Assembly: GCF_018873765.1 (NCBI RefSeq)
Contig: NC_057926.1
Span: 53,705,378 to 53,769,377 of the forward strand
Direction of reading: 5' to 3'
DNA: 64,000 nucleotides
Source: Telopea speciosissima
Taxonomy: Eukaryota > Streptophyta > Magnoliopsida > Proteales > Proteaceae
Positions 1 to 13,000 of this stretch are shown here, one piece after another (position 1 is the stretch's first letter; the number at the start of each line of letters is the position of its first letter). A program made the translations under genes and the position numbers. The notes under the pieces are model-generated. The model did no database searches, was not told the origin of the DNA, and worked only from the letters and a program-made list of their open reading frames with translations.

Positions 1-145
1 AATGGGTTGGAGTATCCTCAGTAGCCAGTAGTACTAACTCACTACAAGGCTGGAAAACCCATCACGCCATCGTCGTCTGTCCTTATTCGAACAAATTTAC
101 AGAAAGGTCCCCATTCCCCAGCCTTCATTTTCTTTTTCTTTTTTT

Positions 146-2950
146 GGGTTTTTTTCACGTACTTCTCCTAGGTATCATGTAATTACAAAAATATCTCTTA
201 ATTTTAAAAAATTTTACGCACCTCCTTGAGATTCTTAAAAATTAATCTATGCCCCCATTCCTTAGTGTAGGACTAACAGCATTAAAATCAATTAGTAAAG
301 TGATCAAATTGCCCTTATATATTTATTTTTTTTTTTAAAAAAACCCAACCATCTTCCCCAAATCATTTAGGGTTTGAGGAAGGGGAAGATGAGTTGCAGG
401 TATCCTTCCTGCAACCCAGCCCCACCCCCACCCCCAAAAACTGAATCAAAATACCGAAGAGATGTTGTAGAAAAGAATAAAGCGGTTCTTCAGTGAGCAA
501 ATCTTCCTATTGCTTTCTCCTTCGATAAATACAAATATACAATGGAGTCTCCTTGAGTTTCAACTTTCAGAAATGTGAATAGGAAGAAGCAATTTAATAA
601 GAAGGAATGATTAATGGAGTGAAATCGTAAATAAGGATGTTTAAATATAGGATTAAGAAGAAAAAAGCGATACAAGTACACAATTTTTTCCTTTTTCCCG
701 CTGGATCTCCACCAAAGTACTTCTTGTTTTGGACAATCTCTAAGAATTGTATCATGTCCTCTTTGAAACCATCGATGTCTTATACAAGTGCTCGTCCGTG
801 ACAAATCTGACATATTTGTGGATTCAAACGATGCTGGAAAAATGTGTGGTTACTGTTTCGATCTAATTAGGTTTATCGCCATCCATTCTTAGAGGATTTA
901 AAGTGATTTGGCATTTGAGTTAGTTGATTTGGATGTTATAGCTTATGTTTATGGAAGATTTCGTCGAGAACAAACCAGAATTTCGTCCCTATTGAAACGA
1001 AATCTTCTGAGTTCAATAAGCTCATCAATCAATTATTGAGTTGGTTCATGTCCCTGCCATCTTCCCCTTTTCAAACCCTAAACGATTTGAGGAAGATGAG
1101 TAGGGTTTTTGTTTTTTTTTTCAAATCCTAGGATAAGTTGGATTCTTTTCACCGTAAGGAAAAAATAAACTATTTGGGGAAGATGAGTTACTGGTTTTTT
1201 TTTTGGGTTTTTGTCAAATGCCCCCTTGAAAATACCCATTTGTGTAAATGCCTCTCTACAACTTTTCTAATTGTAAATTCTCTCTTATTTTCAAAACATT
1301 ATAGTATTTTGGTCCAATCCGCTAAAATGGGACGTTAGGCGTTAGTTTTAGAAAATCTAATGACCAAAATGACCCTTTGATAAAAACCCATCAAAATTAA
1401 AGAACAAATGAACCAAATTGCCCTCATCTTCCCCAAATGGGTTTGAGACTGAAATCTTTTTATCAGATAGGGTTTGAACCCATCTGGAAAGCAAGGGATC
1501 AAAAGAAGAAATTGGATACGATACTGGGCGCTCAACGAAAATGAAGAAACAGTTTCAAAGTTTGATAAATGCAAACATCACAAGAGAATTGGGATTTGTA
1601 ATACCAACACATGAAATTGGATACGATACTGGGCGCTCAAAATTGGGAACTTTTAAATCCATGGAGGCAACCAAGTAACCAACAGATGTCATCTAACAAA
1701 ATTTGTAAGCTTTGTAGGTTCTTGCTCTCCTCCCAAATGCATAAAGATAAACCGTGAAAAATGAATAAATTTCACTGTAAATGGAGAAAGCACTTTCGTT
1801 TATGAAACATATTTCACTTGACATTTCCCATTCAACTATCACATGCTCAGAACAGAGTCTATTTTCATATTTAAACTTGGAACTAAATACCACAGTATCA
1901 GTCAATGGATTAGGGAGGAAGTTACCATCAAATGGAAAGAATGATATGGTGAACCAGCTCTTCAAAAATCAGGTTCAATTGATGGCTGGAACTGCAGTTG
2001 CAAAACTTCCCTAATTTAGATCACCAAAGGAGAAATCTGGCATCAGCCCTTGCAGTGATCCAAAGACTACCTACTTCAGGTGGAGTGTTGGTTTCTGTGT
2101 GAAGGTCCTAGGCTCCAAATATCACCCAATTCCAATCGGTGATTGCTAAGATATAGCTCTTCAAAGTTGCAGCAGAGGAAAACTTGGGGACAAGTCAGTG
2201 CAGGTAATGATTGGAAATTTTAATATCTCCCAGATCTGAGGTCAGATCTCCTTCAAATGCTGGTCGAGTGTGACTCCTTAGGGGGATATTTCAATCCCAA
2301 ACTATCAGCAGCAAAGGCCTTAAGTTTGCAGAGATCAGTACACTCGGACTAGCAGCAGGAACAGAGAAAATAACCAGCCGCAAGGTCTGGTTTGATCTTC
2401 AAATCAACAATAACTTACAAGCAGTGGTGTGGTCTCAGAATCCACCATTTTCTTCTTCTGATCCCTTGCTTTCCAAATGGGTTCAAACCCTAACCGTTTT
2501 GGGGAAAAGAAATTTAGTTTCAAACCCTAAACGATTTGGGAAAGATGAGGGTAATTTGGTCATTTTAATCTTTAATTTTGATGTGTTTTTATTATAAGGG
2601 CATTTTGGTCATTAGATTCCCTAAAATTAACGTCCAACATCCCATTCTAACGGATTGGATCAAAATGCTACAAAGTTTTGAAAATAGGGGGAGTTTATAA
2701 TTAAAAAAGTTGTAGGGGGCATTTGGATAAATGGGTATTTTTAGGGGGCATTTGACAAAAACCCTTTTTTTTTCTTGCAAGGGCAATTTGGTAACTTTAC
2801 TCATTGATTTTAATGTTATTAATCCTACACTAACGGAATGGAAGCATGTGTTAACCTTTAAAAACCATAGAGGGGCACGTAGAATTTTGAAAAACTGAGA
2901 GATATTTTTGAAATTATCTGATACCTCAAGGGAGGTACGTGAAAAAACCC
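146..2950. mobile_element. Non-autonomous Mutator-like element (outer, long TIRs)
   Basis: The left arm (about 146-325) and right arm (about 2774-2950) are inverted copies of each other over roughly 175 bp. Both end in GGGTTTTTT followed by CACGTAC, and both contain matching blocks such as the sequence around CAAATTGCCCTT. Long inverted repeats and no recognisable transposase suggest a non-autonomous MULE. The flanking 9-mers (137-145 and 2951-2959) match at only 7 of 9 positions, so the target duplication is degraded or uncertain. The interior outside the nested element (about 326-1204) holds several copies of a CATCTTCCCC-type subterminal motif and no protein I recognise. Confidence 0.65.
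1205..2764. mobile_element. Nested Mutator-like element inside the outer MULE
   Basis: The ends GGGTTTTTGTCAAATGCCCC (1205) and its inverted copy (ending 2764) begin inverted repeats of about 175 bp (1205-1380 and 2590-2764). A 9-T run lies on each side (within 1195-1204, and 2765-2773), consistent with a 9-bp MULE target duplication, although a homopolymer is weak proof. A second inverted pair occurs further in, near 1470-1520 and 2457-2497. A 26-bp direct repeat containing GATACGATACTGGGCGCTCA occurs near 1515 and 1617. The interior has short open frames (for example 1781-2014) that I do not recognise; a captured host fragment is possible but not shown. Confidence 0.65.
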
Positions 2951-3220
2951 TGTATTTTTTTTTCTTGGACAGATATACCACATATGGATTAGATAGCTAG
3001 CCACCCAAAGCGTAGGACCATTGACAGAAAAAGCCTTCGTCTACTCTGCATTGTCCCCGTTCTTTTTCGATCAAAATTATTCAAATAAAAAAGGGGAAGA
3101 GTCTCATACCAATGCGGGGTTAATGAGAGCACGCAAGAAAGCATCAATAGAGATGGGCGCAGAAGCTACACTCAGGACAGTCCTTTTTCCAATAAAAAAA
3201 TATGGGTCCTTCTAGACTTT

Positions 3221-3550
3221 ACTATGCCTATTCAAGTATAACACTTCACTTTTTGTCATTTGGGCACAACATTGTGCCCAACACTATGTTTGCCTCTCTC
3301 CTCACTCCATGGAAAAGCCCCCCAACCCCTTCCATCCCAACCCTCAGTGATTGAGTCGCTAGCTCCAAGAAAACTAGCGGCATGCCCAATCTCTGACCTT
3401 AATAAAATTATCAAATTTCCATCAAATAGTGCTGAATACAAGTTGAAATTGTACTAATGAGATGTTTGTCTGATTCACTATCACATTGACTAATTCATGT
3501 ATTGCATGTGGCAAATGGTGAAGTGTTATACTTCACTAGGTAGGTATAGT
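3221..3550. mobile_element. MITE with about 38-bp terminal inverted repeats
   Basis: The left end, beginning ACTATGCCTA and running into GTATAACACTTCAC, is mirrored at the right end by GTGAAGTGTTATAC and TAGGTATAGT. The element is about 330 bp and has no coding potential of its own. Superfamily not determined. Confidence 0.6.
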
Positions 3551-5165
3551 GGCGGGAAAAAAATTCTATATAAGAGAAAATAAAAAAGGAGAGGGATCTA
3601 TAAGCTAGCTTCACACATCATTCACGTTAAGGAGAGGAAAATGTCCCTTTCGATAGATGTTGAAGTGTATGATAGAGCCTACAGTGTTACTAATAAAAGA
3701 AGCGAGAAAATATATGAGAGGTCATATATTTCAGCACTCACATGCCATGGATGAAACATAACAGGGGTAGCTATTGGATCAGGTGGGTCCTACTCTCCCC
3801 TGTTTGTCTTCTTGCACTCAAAATGATCATCAAAAACCCAACTTCCCTTGAGTTTTCCGTCACCCATAATGAAATAGAGCATCCTATACCACAACATCCG
3901 AACTATGGCGTAAAGGCGTAAAGTGTGGAAGAGTGTTTTCGACTTTGTACAATAAGAATTGAAAACTAATGGTGAAACTCACCTGCCCAAAAGACCTCCA
4001 TAATGTCAAATCATGGTTCTCTCTCCATCCACAAACAAGAGAAAAACTTTATCTCAAAATGAAATACAGAAAAATGGGTACATCTTGCCTGAGAATTGTA
4101 GTTGAGGTTTCAAATATAATTTTCATGAAGGATTGAAACAAAATATTTCAAACTTTTGAAAATTTTGATTGAAGTTTTTTTTTAAACATTTTATTTCAAA
4201 TGATATTTTCATTTCCCAAAATGTAATCCTAAAATTTTGGTTATTATTTTTCTATTTTTACATTTCATTCAACTTTTAATATAGCTTTGTGTCATATTTA
4301 TTGGTCAACATGTGAACTTCAATGCATGAAAATATTGTACATTATACAATGACTGACAACATTATATTATTGTAGACATCTCATTTTGTCTCCTCGAAGA
4401 GCATGAGATTTCTCATAATTTCGAAAGGCCAATACAATATCCTCTCTTTTAAGCAACTCTAGTAAACACAGAGACCTTGACAATTTTTTTTATTGACAAC
4501 CTTAAGGTGTCAACTGATTTGTAATATTATTTTTTCACTCCTTTTAGTTTAATGGACTTTTTTTAATGAGGGTATGATCAATCATTTCACAAGTGTACCC
4601 GAAAAATATGCGAGAGAATTACACCTTTTGAAATGATACAATGGTAGGTCACTTTCAAATAATTTTGAAAACTCTCTCTCTTTTACTCCTACTTTAAAGA
4701 ACAACAAGCCAAGGGGCAATCAAAAGAAGATTATATGTTCTAAATACACCTATAGATGTGCAATTCAAACAATTCCTTCCTATGGAAAATTTTATTGTAA
4801 CCAAAGTTGGTGAAAAACAAGTTGCAACTTACTTTTACTCACCTTAGTGCAAGGCGTTCATTCTATTTCGTGTAACGCTTCTTCTTCTAATGATGGTAAA
4901 ATTTTATTTCACATGTATGCTCAAAAAATGTTCAAGACAATGACAATTGTTGGTAATGGCGTAAAGATAACTCACTTTCGAATTATTTTGAAAACTTTTT
5001 TACCCCTAACTTAGATAATTTTTGTGAATAAAAAAAGGAACAATCAAAAGAAGGTTACAACTTCTGAGTTTCACCACTTTGGTGACAACAAGAACCAGTA
5101 TTCACAAATAAAGCAAATTCATGAAACTAACTTATTTATCTATCTCGTTCAAATCTATTAGCTTC
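3551..5165. other. Gene-free AT-rich stretch
   Basis: Both strands show only short, unrecognisable frames. No RNA gene or clear transposon end was found. Confidence 0.5.
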
Positions 5166-5648
5166 GAACTTCACTTTTAAGAACGGTTCTTGGATTTGGA
5201 ATAATATAAAACACATCATTCCATCTTTGAGAAGGCTGGTCTATTGGAAAATTGGAGATAACCATTCTATTAACATTTGGCACGATCCTTGGATCCCTTG
5301 CTGGCCAGAGTTGGTGCTATATAATGTTAAATTAAGTTCCTTTAAGCAATATGGTTCATCAGGAATTTTGGTTGTCCCTACACTAACTCTAGGGTTCTCT
5401 CTTTGGAACAATTCACTACTTACTGGGATTACGCAGTGAACACCTCCAAGCTTCCTCACTCTATGATTTGGTCCTTTCTTTTCTTACTAATCCTTCTATT
5501 TTTAATTACGGGAAAAACATTCTTTCTTTCATTTTTCTCTATAATTATTTATTTTATTTGGATAGCTCAGAATCAAAGAATCTTTAAGTTGTTGTCCAAA
5601 CTCCTTTGTAATTGTAAATACTATCAATCATTGGGTTACATATTTTAA
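5166..5648 (+). mobile_element. LINE (L1-type) 3' ORF2 remnant
   Basis: From about 5172 the plus-strand frame reads SWIWNNIKHIIPSLRRL and then YWKIGDNHSINIWHDPWIP. This is the block that follows the reverse transcriptase in plant L1 ORF2 proteins (zinc-binding RVT region, typical form W.VGNG..I.IW.DPWIP). The frame continues only to about 5439 and then decays. No reverse transcriptase core, 5' end or poly(A) tail is visible, so this is a short truncated fossil. Confidence 0.65.
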
Positions 5649-7300
5649 ATTTTTAAAGTTATTTTTCACCTCCTAAAGAACTCATTTTTTCTTGGGCCAT
5701 ATTATCTCATATGGGCTACTTGGAGCTGGTTTAATCACATCATCCAATTATTATATGTGATGGGACCTCTGATAAGGACTTCTTTTTTTTTTTTTTTGGT
5801 GTAAAAAACTATTCATTAGGCCGAATCAAAAAAGAAGTTACAATGTCCATGAGATCCCTAGAAAAATGGGGTTCCCAAAAGCAGTTTAGCAGACTAGAAA
5901 GGGCCCATTTATATACTTGACAATAAATTTGTTTTGACTTCTATGGATTTTAGAATTGTAGGATGTTCTCAGGGACAAAGGGAAGGGGATTACTTTAAGG
6001 AATGCAAAGAGCAAAGTCATTGAAAGATACAATAGTTGATGTTTGGACGGATTGTCAAGACTCAGGATCTAATTGATTGGTTATATCAGTGCAAGGAGTT
6101 TCAGTGGCAAGGAGTAGGAAAGAGTTCAAGTTTCCATACCCCATATGCTTTCGAAACAAAACTAGAATAGATAAACATAGGAAGATAATATATATGGATC
6201 GAGTTGGTTTTGTTCTTTTATCTTAGTGCTTAATCTATTGTTTTACCCTTAAAAAAGACTTATTTCTCTCCCCACTTGATTTTTGTTTTGCACACTAATT
6301 AATTTGTATTCGGTGGCATGAGCCACAGCGCTCGCTCTCTGTCTCTCTCTCTCTCTCTCTCTATTTCTGTTGGAATAAACCGTCAAATCATACATGATAT
6401 CACATGTAATAAGAGAGATAGATTAATTATCTTAATTGTAGACAAACTGATGAAGTTGATGATAGTAATCTCAAGTACCATATAAAACGTCATGAATTTG
6501 AAAAAAATCATGTAGAACTTAAGGAATCGGTTGGGGTAAGTCATTCCACATAGTCACTCTCCTTAAGACTGTAGATGCCCCTAGGGTGCAAAGTGCATTC
6601 TTGCAAATCAGCCTGCAAGATAAAATAACTCCCCAAACATGAGGCTACTGAGTAGGGATGTACTTCACTTACTAGGCCACTAAGGGCACGAAGAGTTGTG
6701 CTCATTTGGATATAAACAATAGAGAGCGAATAGCCAAAGCAAAGAGATTGTGATTGTCTTCAAAATTGTCAGAATTTTGGGCTAAAACCTCATCTCTATA
6801 TATATATGAAAGAAAGAGACATCACCAAGGGTTGTCTCCAAGATATACCCAAATATCAAATCTTTTATCACAAGACATATTTGTTGACCATTCAAACATA
6901 TATTCTAATAGACACACTCATTGATCATTTAAGTGTCTATTAAGAAAAAAACATAACCTTCTAATAGATACAATTATATATTTTAGTTCATGAAAAATTC
7001 CATCTCTCTCTTTCTCTCTCATAAAGGAACTCCTTAATTGACAGTCTCATCTCAATCAAATTTTATGCTTACACCATGTCATTCGTCTTGGAGTCAAGGA
7101 TTCTCATCGTCCTATACCCTGGGGGGATTTTCACTCTTCATCTTGCGTTCCCCCTCTCTCAGGAGTCACGACTATATTCAAATTTCAAATCAATATGAAT
7201 AGCCCAAGAACATGATTTTTACCGACTAGTGGTTGGTGCCCTTTTATTCCTCACCAAATATGTCAATGGTTGTTCATACAAAAAAAAACAGAAAATTGTC
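5649..7300. other. Gene-free stretch with a CT microsatellite
   Basis: A (CT)n run lies at about 6338-6362. Nothing else was recognised; parts near 5880-6150 may be more LINE debris but could not be assigned. Confidence 0.4.
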
Positions 7301-7565
7301 AATGGGTCCACTTGACAAAGGAGCTAGAGAGAAGAACCATTGTACATTGACAAAGTTGGTGTTGGCCGGCCCAATCTACTATGACAATGGGTCCACTTGA
7401 CAAAGGAGCTAGAGAGAAAGAATCATTCTACATTGACAAAGTTGGTGTTGGCCCAATCGACTATGACATGATCACAATGGGTCCACTTGACAAAGGAGCA
7501 AGAGAGAAAGAATCATTTTACATTGATAAAGTTGGTGTTGGCTCAATCGACTATGACATGAATAC
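7301..7565 (+). repeat. Three-copy tandem repeat, about 85-90 bp unit
   Basis: Units begin at about 7301, 7385 and 7475, each opening with AATGGGTCCACTTGACAAAG and running through GACAAAGTTGGTGTTGG to a CTATGA block. Copies two and three are closest. The open frame over this array (7381-7653) is a by-product of the repeat and not a gene. Confidence 0.85.
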
Positions 7566-7589
7566 ATCGTCATCTCTCTGTCATATATA

Positions 7590-7748
7590 TGTATATGAAA
7601 AAAGATTTTGTCCGGGACATAGAATGGGGCAAAATAATCACCCTGTCCCTTGAAAGTCAGAAATTCTGCACCTGTTGATGCTTTAATACGTGTTCCCATT
7701 GACCCTTCATTGGTGCAGAGGCCACAATCTAGAACATAAAATTCTTTC

Positions 7749-7794
<46 letters not shown>

Positions 7795-8090
7795 GCAAGA
7801 GATCTTTACTTAGTCGCATGGTCTCTATACAAGCATCTGGGCCAATGGGGGAGCATGTCTGGGTATCTCCGTAGGGGGCAGAGGTGTCATCTCACAGTGC
7901 CCTGTGAGAGGACGTAGAAAACACCACCAAGTAGTGATCGTTTTTTCCCACAGCCAGACACAGTGGGGGTGAAATAACCGCCCTATCCTCAACGAAAAAT
8001 AGAAATCTCATTCCCATGATGCTTCCACGTGCGTGCGAGCGGCAGGGGCACCGCTCCCCCCACAGAGAACATTTGCCCTATACATATATA
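7590..8090. mobile_element. Cluster of related MITE fragments with an (AT)n core
   Basis: The segment 7793-7950 (from GGGCAAGAGATCTTTACTT, through a GTCGCATGGTCTCT block, to TTTTTTCCCA) is the same family as 32,851-33,007 and 33,196-33,350. Related pieces lie on both sides (about 7610-7740 and 7951-8090). An (AT)21 run at 7751-7792 separates the first two. No coding content. Confidence 0.55.
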
Positions 8091-8925
8091 GGGAAAAAGC
8101 TCTGAGCGCCTAAAGCGTACATTATCTCGATTATTTTTTCAGTGATTTTCCTTTTAGTTAATTACTCTTCTTTTTTCCTTTCAATCAATTAAAGATTTAT
8201 ATATTTTATAAAAACAAAAAATGTCAAATTGTATATAATTTGTATCCCTAAAACATAACAATCTATCTCATGTCCCATGCCCTCTTCTTAAAGCATTTAG
8301 TTGTTGGAGTCTTTAACATGATAGAGCACCATGAAAATCCACACCATTAAGTGTGCAAATATCCATCAAAAGTCCAGCTCTTACTCCTACAATTTGGGTT
8401 ATGATACCATATATATTGATAAAGGACTCATAAAAAAGTTATCTATGTAGATGTATCATTGCTGGTGTTTTTATCATTTCATATATTGTCTTAAAAATTG
8501 CTATAACAACCTAACAAGGGAGTATTTGGTTAAGAAGCCTTAATTGTTTCATAAATATAGCTATTTTATTAAACCACGGGTTTACTAGATAGGATTATTT
8601 TTTAAGGGGCTTTTAAGATTCTTCCCCTGCCCTTTCAGTCTTTCACCGTTGTCGGGAGCCACACCACCTTTTGAATTTAAAGAACCAAAGGAGCATGAGT
8701 CATATATTCCATGTATATTAAATTATGGGTTTCCTGAGTAGGATTATTTTTTGTGGTGCTTTTAAGATATTTTCCCTTTTTTACTAGTTTTTGTTCGTTG
8801 CTTTGATTTTAATAATTGCAAAATAGCGAGGGAACTCCAGAACTCCAGAACTCCAGAAAGGAATGCTAGGGTTAGAATAGATCACAAGATATTTTTCGTT
8901 TCATGTATCTCCATTTGAATCGATT
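8091..8925. other. Gene-free stretch
   Basis: AT-rich sequence. A three-fold CAGAACTC short repeat sits near 8835-8858. Nothing else recognised. Confidence 0.4.
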
Positions 8926-9050
8926 GGCTGTGTTTGGTATGCATTCTGGTTCAATGTCGCATTATTGAACTATAAAAACAATTATTTTTATCATTTGAGA
9001 ATGCAAAATCAACCCAAAATGCATTCCAATAATGTATACCAAACGCAGCC
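8926..9050. mobile_element. Small MITE of the GGCTGTGTTTGGTATGCATT family
   Basis: The ends GGCTGTGTTTGGTATGCATT and, inverted, AATGTATACCAAACGCAGCC enclose about 125 bp. Other copies in this window are at 36,261-36,371, 10,368-10,463 and partly 10,631-10,745. Confidence 0.7.
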
Positions 9051-9637
9051 TATAACTATTGTATGTTGTCATGGTCGAAGGATCAAGGGAAGAGGTGGGG
9101 TAAAGAAATGATATCAATGCTCTACATGCTAAATTCCATTTTTGCCCTTTCCTGATTTGCTTTAATTATTAAAAGATTGGAATCTCGTTAGACACGTGAT
9201 CTGACCCTTCGATTATAGCAAAAAAAAAAGATATTTTGAACTTTTATTAATAAGGGATGAGAAGTAAGGATGAGACTCACTGTTTCAAGAGTCTAACCAT
9301 AACGTCAAATTACCGTTGATGAAAAAATACTACCCTAACCCTGATTGATCTTCATTTTACTGCAAAATATATTAACCTTGAATTGATAAAGTTACGAGGT
9401 TAATGAATCCCTAACCCTCTATCGACCAAGTTTACTCAACTCAGATCAACTCAACTCAACTCTATTGTTCTAGCCACATGGTTTGGCCAGGCTTACATAA
9501 AATTTGAAGCTCTCTTCCCACAAGAAATTAATGGGAATTTTTGCTTCTGGGTTGGCACATATCCATAAATGGGTAAGCCTACTGCACATATTTTACTCAT
9601 TTGAAGAACTTCAAGATAGATTGGATTAAATTTAACT

Positions 9638-9780
9638 GCTACACTTGTAGAAGGAATGTGCCCATAGCAAAGGAAATGAGATCTTAAAAGGTATTTTAGA
9701 AAATACTAAAACTTAGAGGAGGGCTTTTATGAACCGAAACAGAAGCAGACTAGCAGGAACATTCCTTCTACAAGTGTAGC
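9638..9780. repeat. Perfect 22-bp inverted repeat with 99-nt spacer
   Basis: The arms GCTACACTTGTAGAAGGAAT(GT) at 9638-9659 and its exact complement at 9759-9780 could form a hairpin. It lies about 300 bp beyond the 3' end of the aquaporin gene. It may be a decayed foldback transposon. Confidence 0.6.
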
Positions 9781-10075
9781 AACACATTTTTTTCCGGATA
9801 GATTCGACACGAAATAATATTTTCACTTGCACGCCCTTGAAGGGGTTAGAATAACTTGTACATGCGTGCATGCTACGCGTACGGTCAAGTGCCGATATTA
9901 ATTATCCCACATTTGTAAAACAAAAGAATAAGATGAACAATCATGATTGATCTTAAATGAATTGAGACTTAAAAGGTTAATACATGACAGATAAAACTTT
10001 ATGACTTCCAAGACAGTTATGTTCAAATGTGTACTGAATGAGCAATGGCCTATAAGAAAGAGAGGTAAAGCTAAA

Positions 10076-13000
10076 TTATTTTTTGGAGAAGCTCTTGAGG
10101 AATGATCCACTCTTGGTAAGCTCCCGTAATGGTTTGTCTGTAAACCTGATCATGTTATAGGCTAGAGCTCCAAGAATGGTGCCGATGGGGGGGCCTAGTA
10201 AGTAAACCCAAATCCCTTTGTAGTTGCGCATAATAATAGCAGGACCGAGACTCCTTGCAGGGTTCATGGAAGCTCCGGACACTGGCCTGCAAATTAGCAT
10301 ATATGCCATTTAATTTTTTTCTTCTTCTTCATTAGGTTCAGAAAATATGAAAATCTAAGAATGTTTTTGGTATTCATTCATAAAATAGATTCTGGGTCTA
10401 GAACGTATTATGAAATCCAATTCTTCTCTAATCTATTTGAGAATATGTACCAAACACAACCTTAAGAACTAAAGATTGACTAAAAAGAGAGCATAAGAAT
10501 GAGGACTTACCCAGCAACCAATACATTTAACAGTATTGTCATTCCGACTGCAATTCCAGCAAGTTCTCCAATCTGAAAAATCATGTTTCGAAATCAAAGT
10601 CCACACAATTTTAATTCCAGTCATAGTTGAAGGTTGTTTTTGGTATGTATTCTCGGAATAGATTCTAGGTTTAGAATGCGATCTGAAAATCAATTCTTCT
10701 CCATTTTCTAGCTTCAGAATGCATTCTAGACCTAGAATCTAATATTAAGTTGATATCACCAAGGAAAAAAAAGGTAGAGTTGCTAACCGCTCTGTTATCC
10801 GTAGCAACGCCGGAAATGACAAACATCAACAGGAAGGAGATGATAATCTCCATGGCTAGAGATTGAAGATTAGAACCAGTGGGAATTGTACCAAAGAAAT
10901 GCTTCTGTTGGATATCAAACGCTAAGGACAAGGTGCCACTGGCGAAGATTGATCCTAATATTTGAGCAACCATGTATAGAGGCACCTGAATGTACAATAG
11001 CTTGAATATCATACTATCAAGTCTACAAAATATCAAAGCAAAAATATTAATTTCACAAACGACAAACTTTCCTCTACCCGTAGTGAATGGGAGAGGATTG
11101 TGGGGGCTAGGAGCTAGGAGGGGTTGTGAACCCTAGGGTGATGGGTGAACTGTTCTCTATGAGCGGAGAGAAGCTCAGTCCTTCCACAAATGACAATTTA
11201 ACAGTTAAAGCATAGTTGGACGATTGGGTTGATTGGGACGAGTCACCCGAGTCGAGTCAAAAATTTTGGAAAACTTGGTCAAGAATCGTATAGACTAGAT
11301 CAAGGCAAAAAATTGGCGAGACTAGGTTATAAACCGTCTGAGTCAAATAAGACTTGATATTTTTACCCGAGTTATGATAAACACGATGAGTTTTTTAAAA
11401 CACCATAAAGTCGGTTCACTTAGAAACTAAGTTGAGTAAAATAGTAAATCTATATTCTAAAACATTAAGAAACACTCAAATCCTCTATTCCCTTCTCTTT
11501 TTCAATGGTTTAAATTAAAAAATGCATTGATATGTGGGTCCTTAAATTATTTTTTCTGGTTTTCCAATATTTTTCTATATTTTCTATGTTTTATTAATCT
11601 ATACATATTTATGGTATTAAAAAATTAAAAAACATGATTCGCCTTGACCAGATTTGACAAGACCAAGTCACCAGGTTTTCTGAAAGATGAATTGAACTAG
11701 AATTACTTCGTTTTACCAAAAAAAATTATAATTATTCTTGGTAAGACCTTTTGCAAGGCCTTAATGTCTACGCATGGCGAAACAAGAAAACAAATTTTTT
11801 GGGTAGGTATGTCTCAACAGGGTCCTCACACGCATGACTAGTTTTAGACAAGGGAGTATGTGGATGACACCTCTGTAGGTATATTTAGAACTTAACACCT
11901 ACTTTTAGTTATCCCTTATCTTATACTAAAAAGTTTATAAAAAAAATTTCAAAAAATAATTTGAAAGTGATATATCTTTATCTTATCATCAAAAGGTGTT
12001 ATTGTCATGTACATATTTCAAGTATATTTATATAAAAAGATAATATTTATCCTTATTAGAAAAAAACCTACAGAAAATACTAAAAGGATAAGAAATTAAT
12101 TGACACCTTAAGGAATGCCGATAACAAAAACCCTTTAAACAAATTCAAGTTGACCACATGACAGATAAAGAAAAAATGTTGTAGAAATAATTCAAAATAT
12201 TAAATTTCAAAAAATATTTTAAGACAAATGGATAACTATAAAAGAAGGAAACTATCACTACATACCAAAGTATATATGATTTTTTACAAGTAACGTATCC
12301 AAATACCCAATATCCCATATCCAATCATTGAAATTGCCAAATCATTTTCTCAAGTGGTAAAAATAAGTGGGTTGGATCATGGAGGAAGGCTTCCTAGGTA
12401 GGTCGGTAAAGGAGCATTAGACATATTATATCAGTTCAATAATTGTGCAAATATCTTTTATGCAAGAATAAAAATATGCAAAAGAAGGTGAGATTAACCT
12501 TTCAAACTTGCGTAAGTATTGAATTAGTGCTAATAAACTTGATTATAAATTTTGTTGTGTTTAAGAGGACAAAACGGAGGAATTGTTGAGTGAAATTTTT
12601 TAGTTTTGTGCCTCAATTATTTTGGTTCTTTCAGCTAAAGCACATACTAGTCAAGGATTTGAATTTTCTTTTAAGTTAGATTTGTTGTTTTTACATTTTT
12701 AATTTATTGAAATAAAATTCTATTAAAAATAGCAGACATACGCATTTTGTGGCCAATTTCAAGGGTTTATCAATGAAGGATCAATTGAAAAACAAAGTAG
12801 TTTTTTTATACGAGAGTGTAACCTACTCCCATGTGTCTATCTCTCTGTTCTTCAAAACAAGGTGGGAGAGTCGCAAAAGTATCTTTTCATATCGAAAGAA
12901 GATAGCTAAACAGACTCGTGGGAGTGCTGGCATATGCCATACTTCCTCCTCAATTGGATTATACCATTAAATCAAAATTTAGAAATATTTACTAAGAACT

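Noticed and set aside
1693-2014. Captured host gene inside the nested MULE
   Set aside because: The frames are short and I found no family match, so no claim is made.
7381-7653. 90-aa open frame with repeated peptide
   Set aside because: It is a direct product of the 90-bp tandem repeat and runs into MITE sequence.
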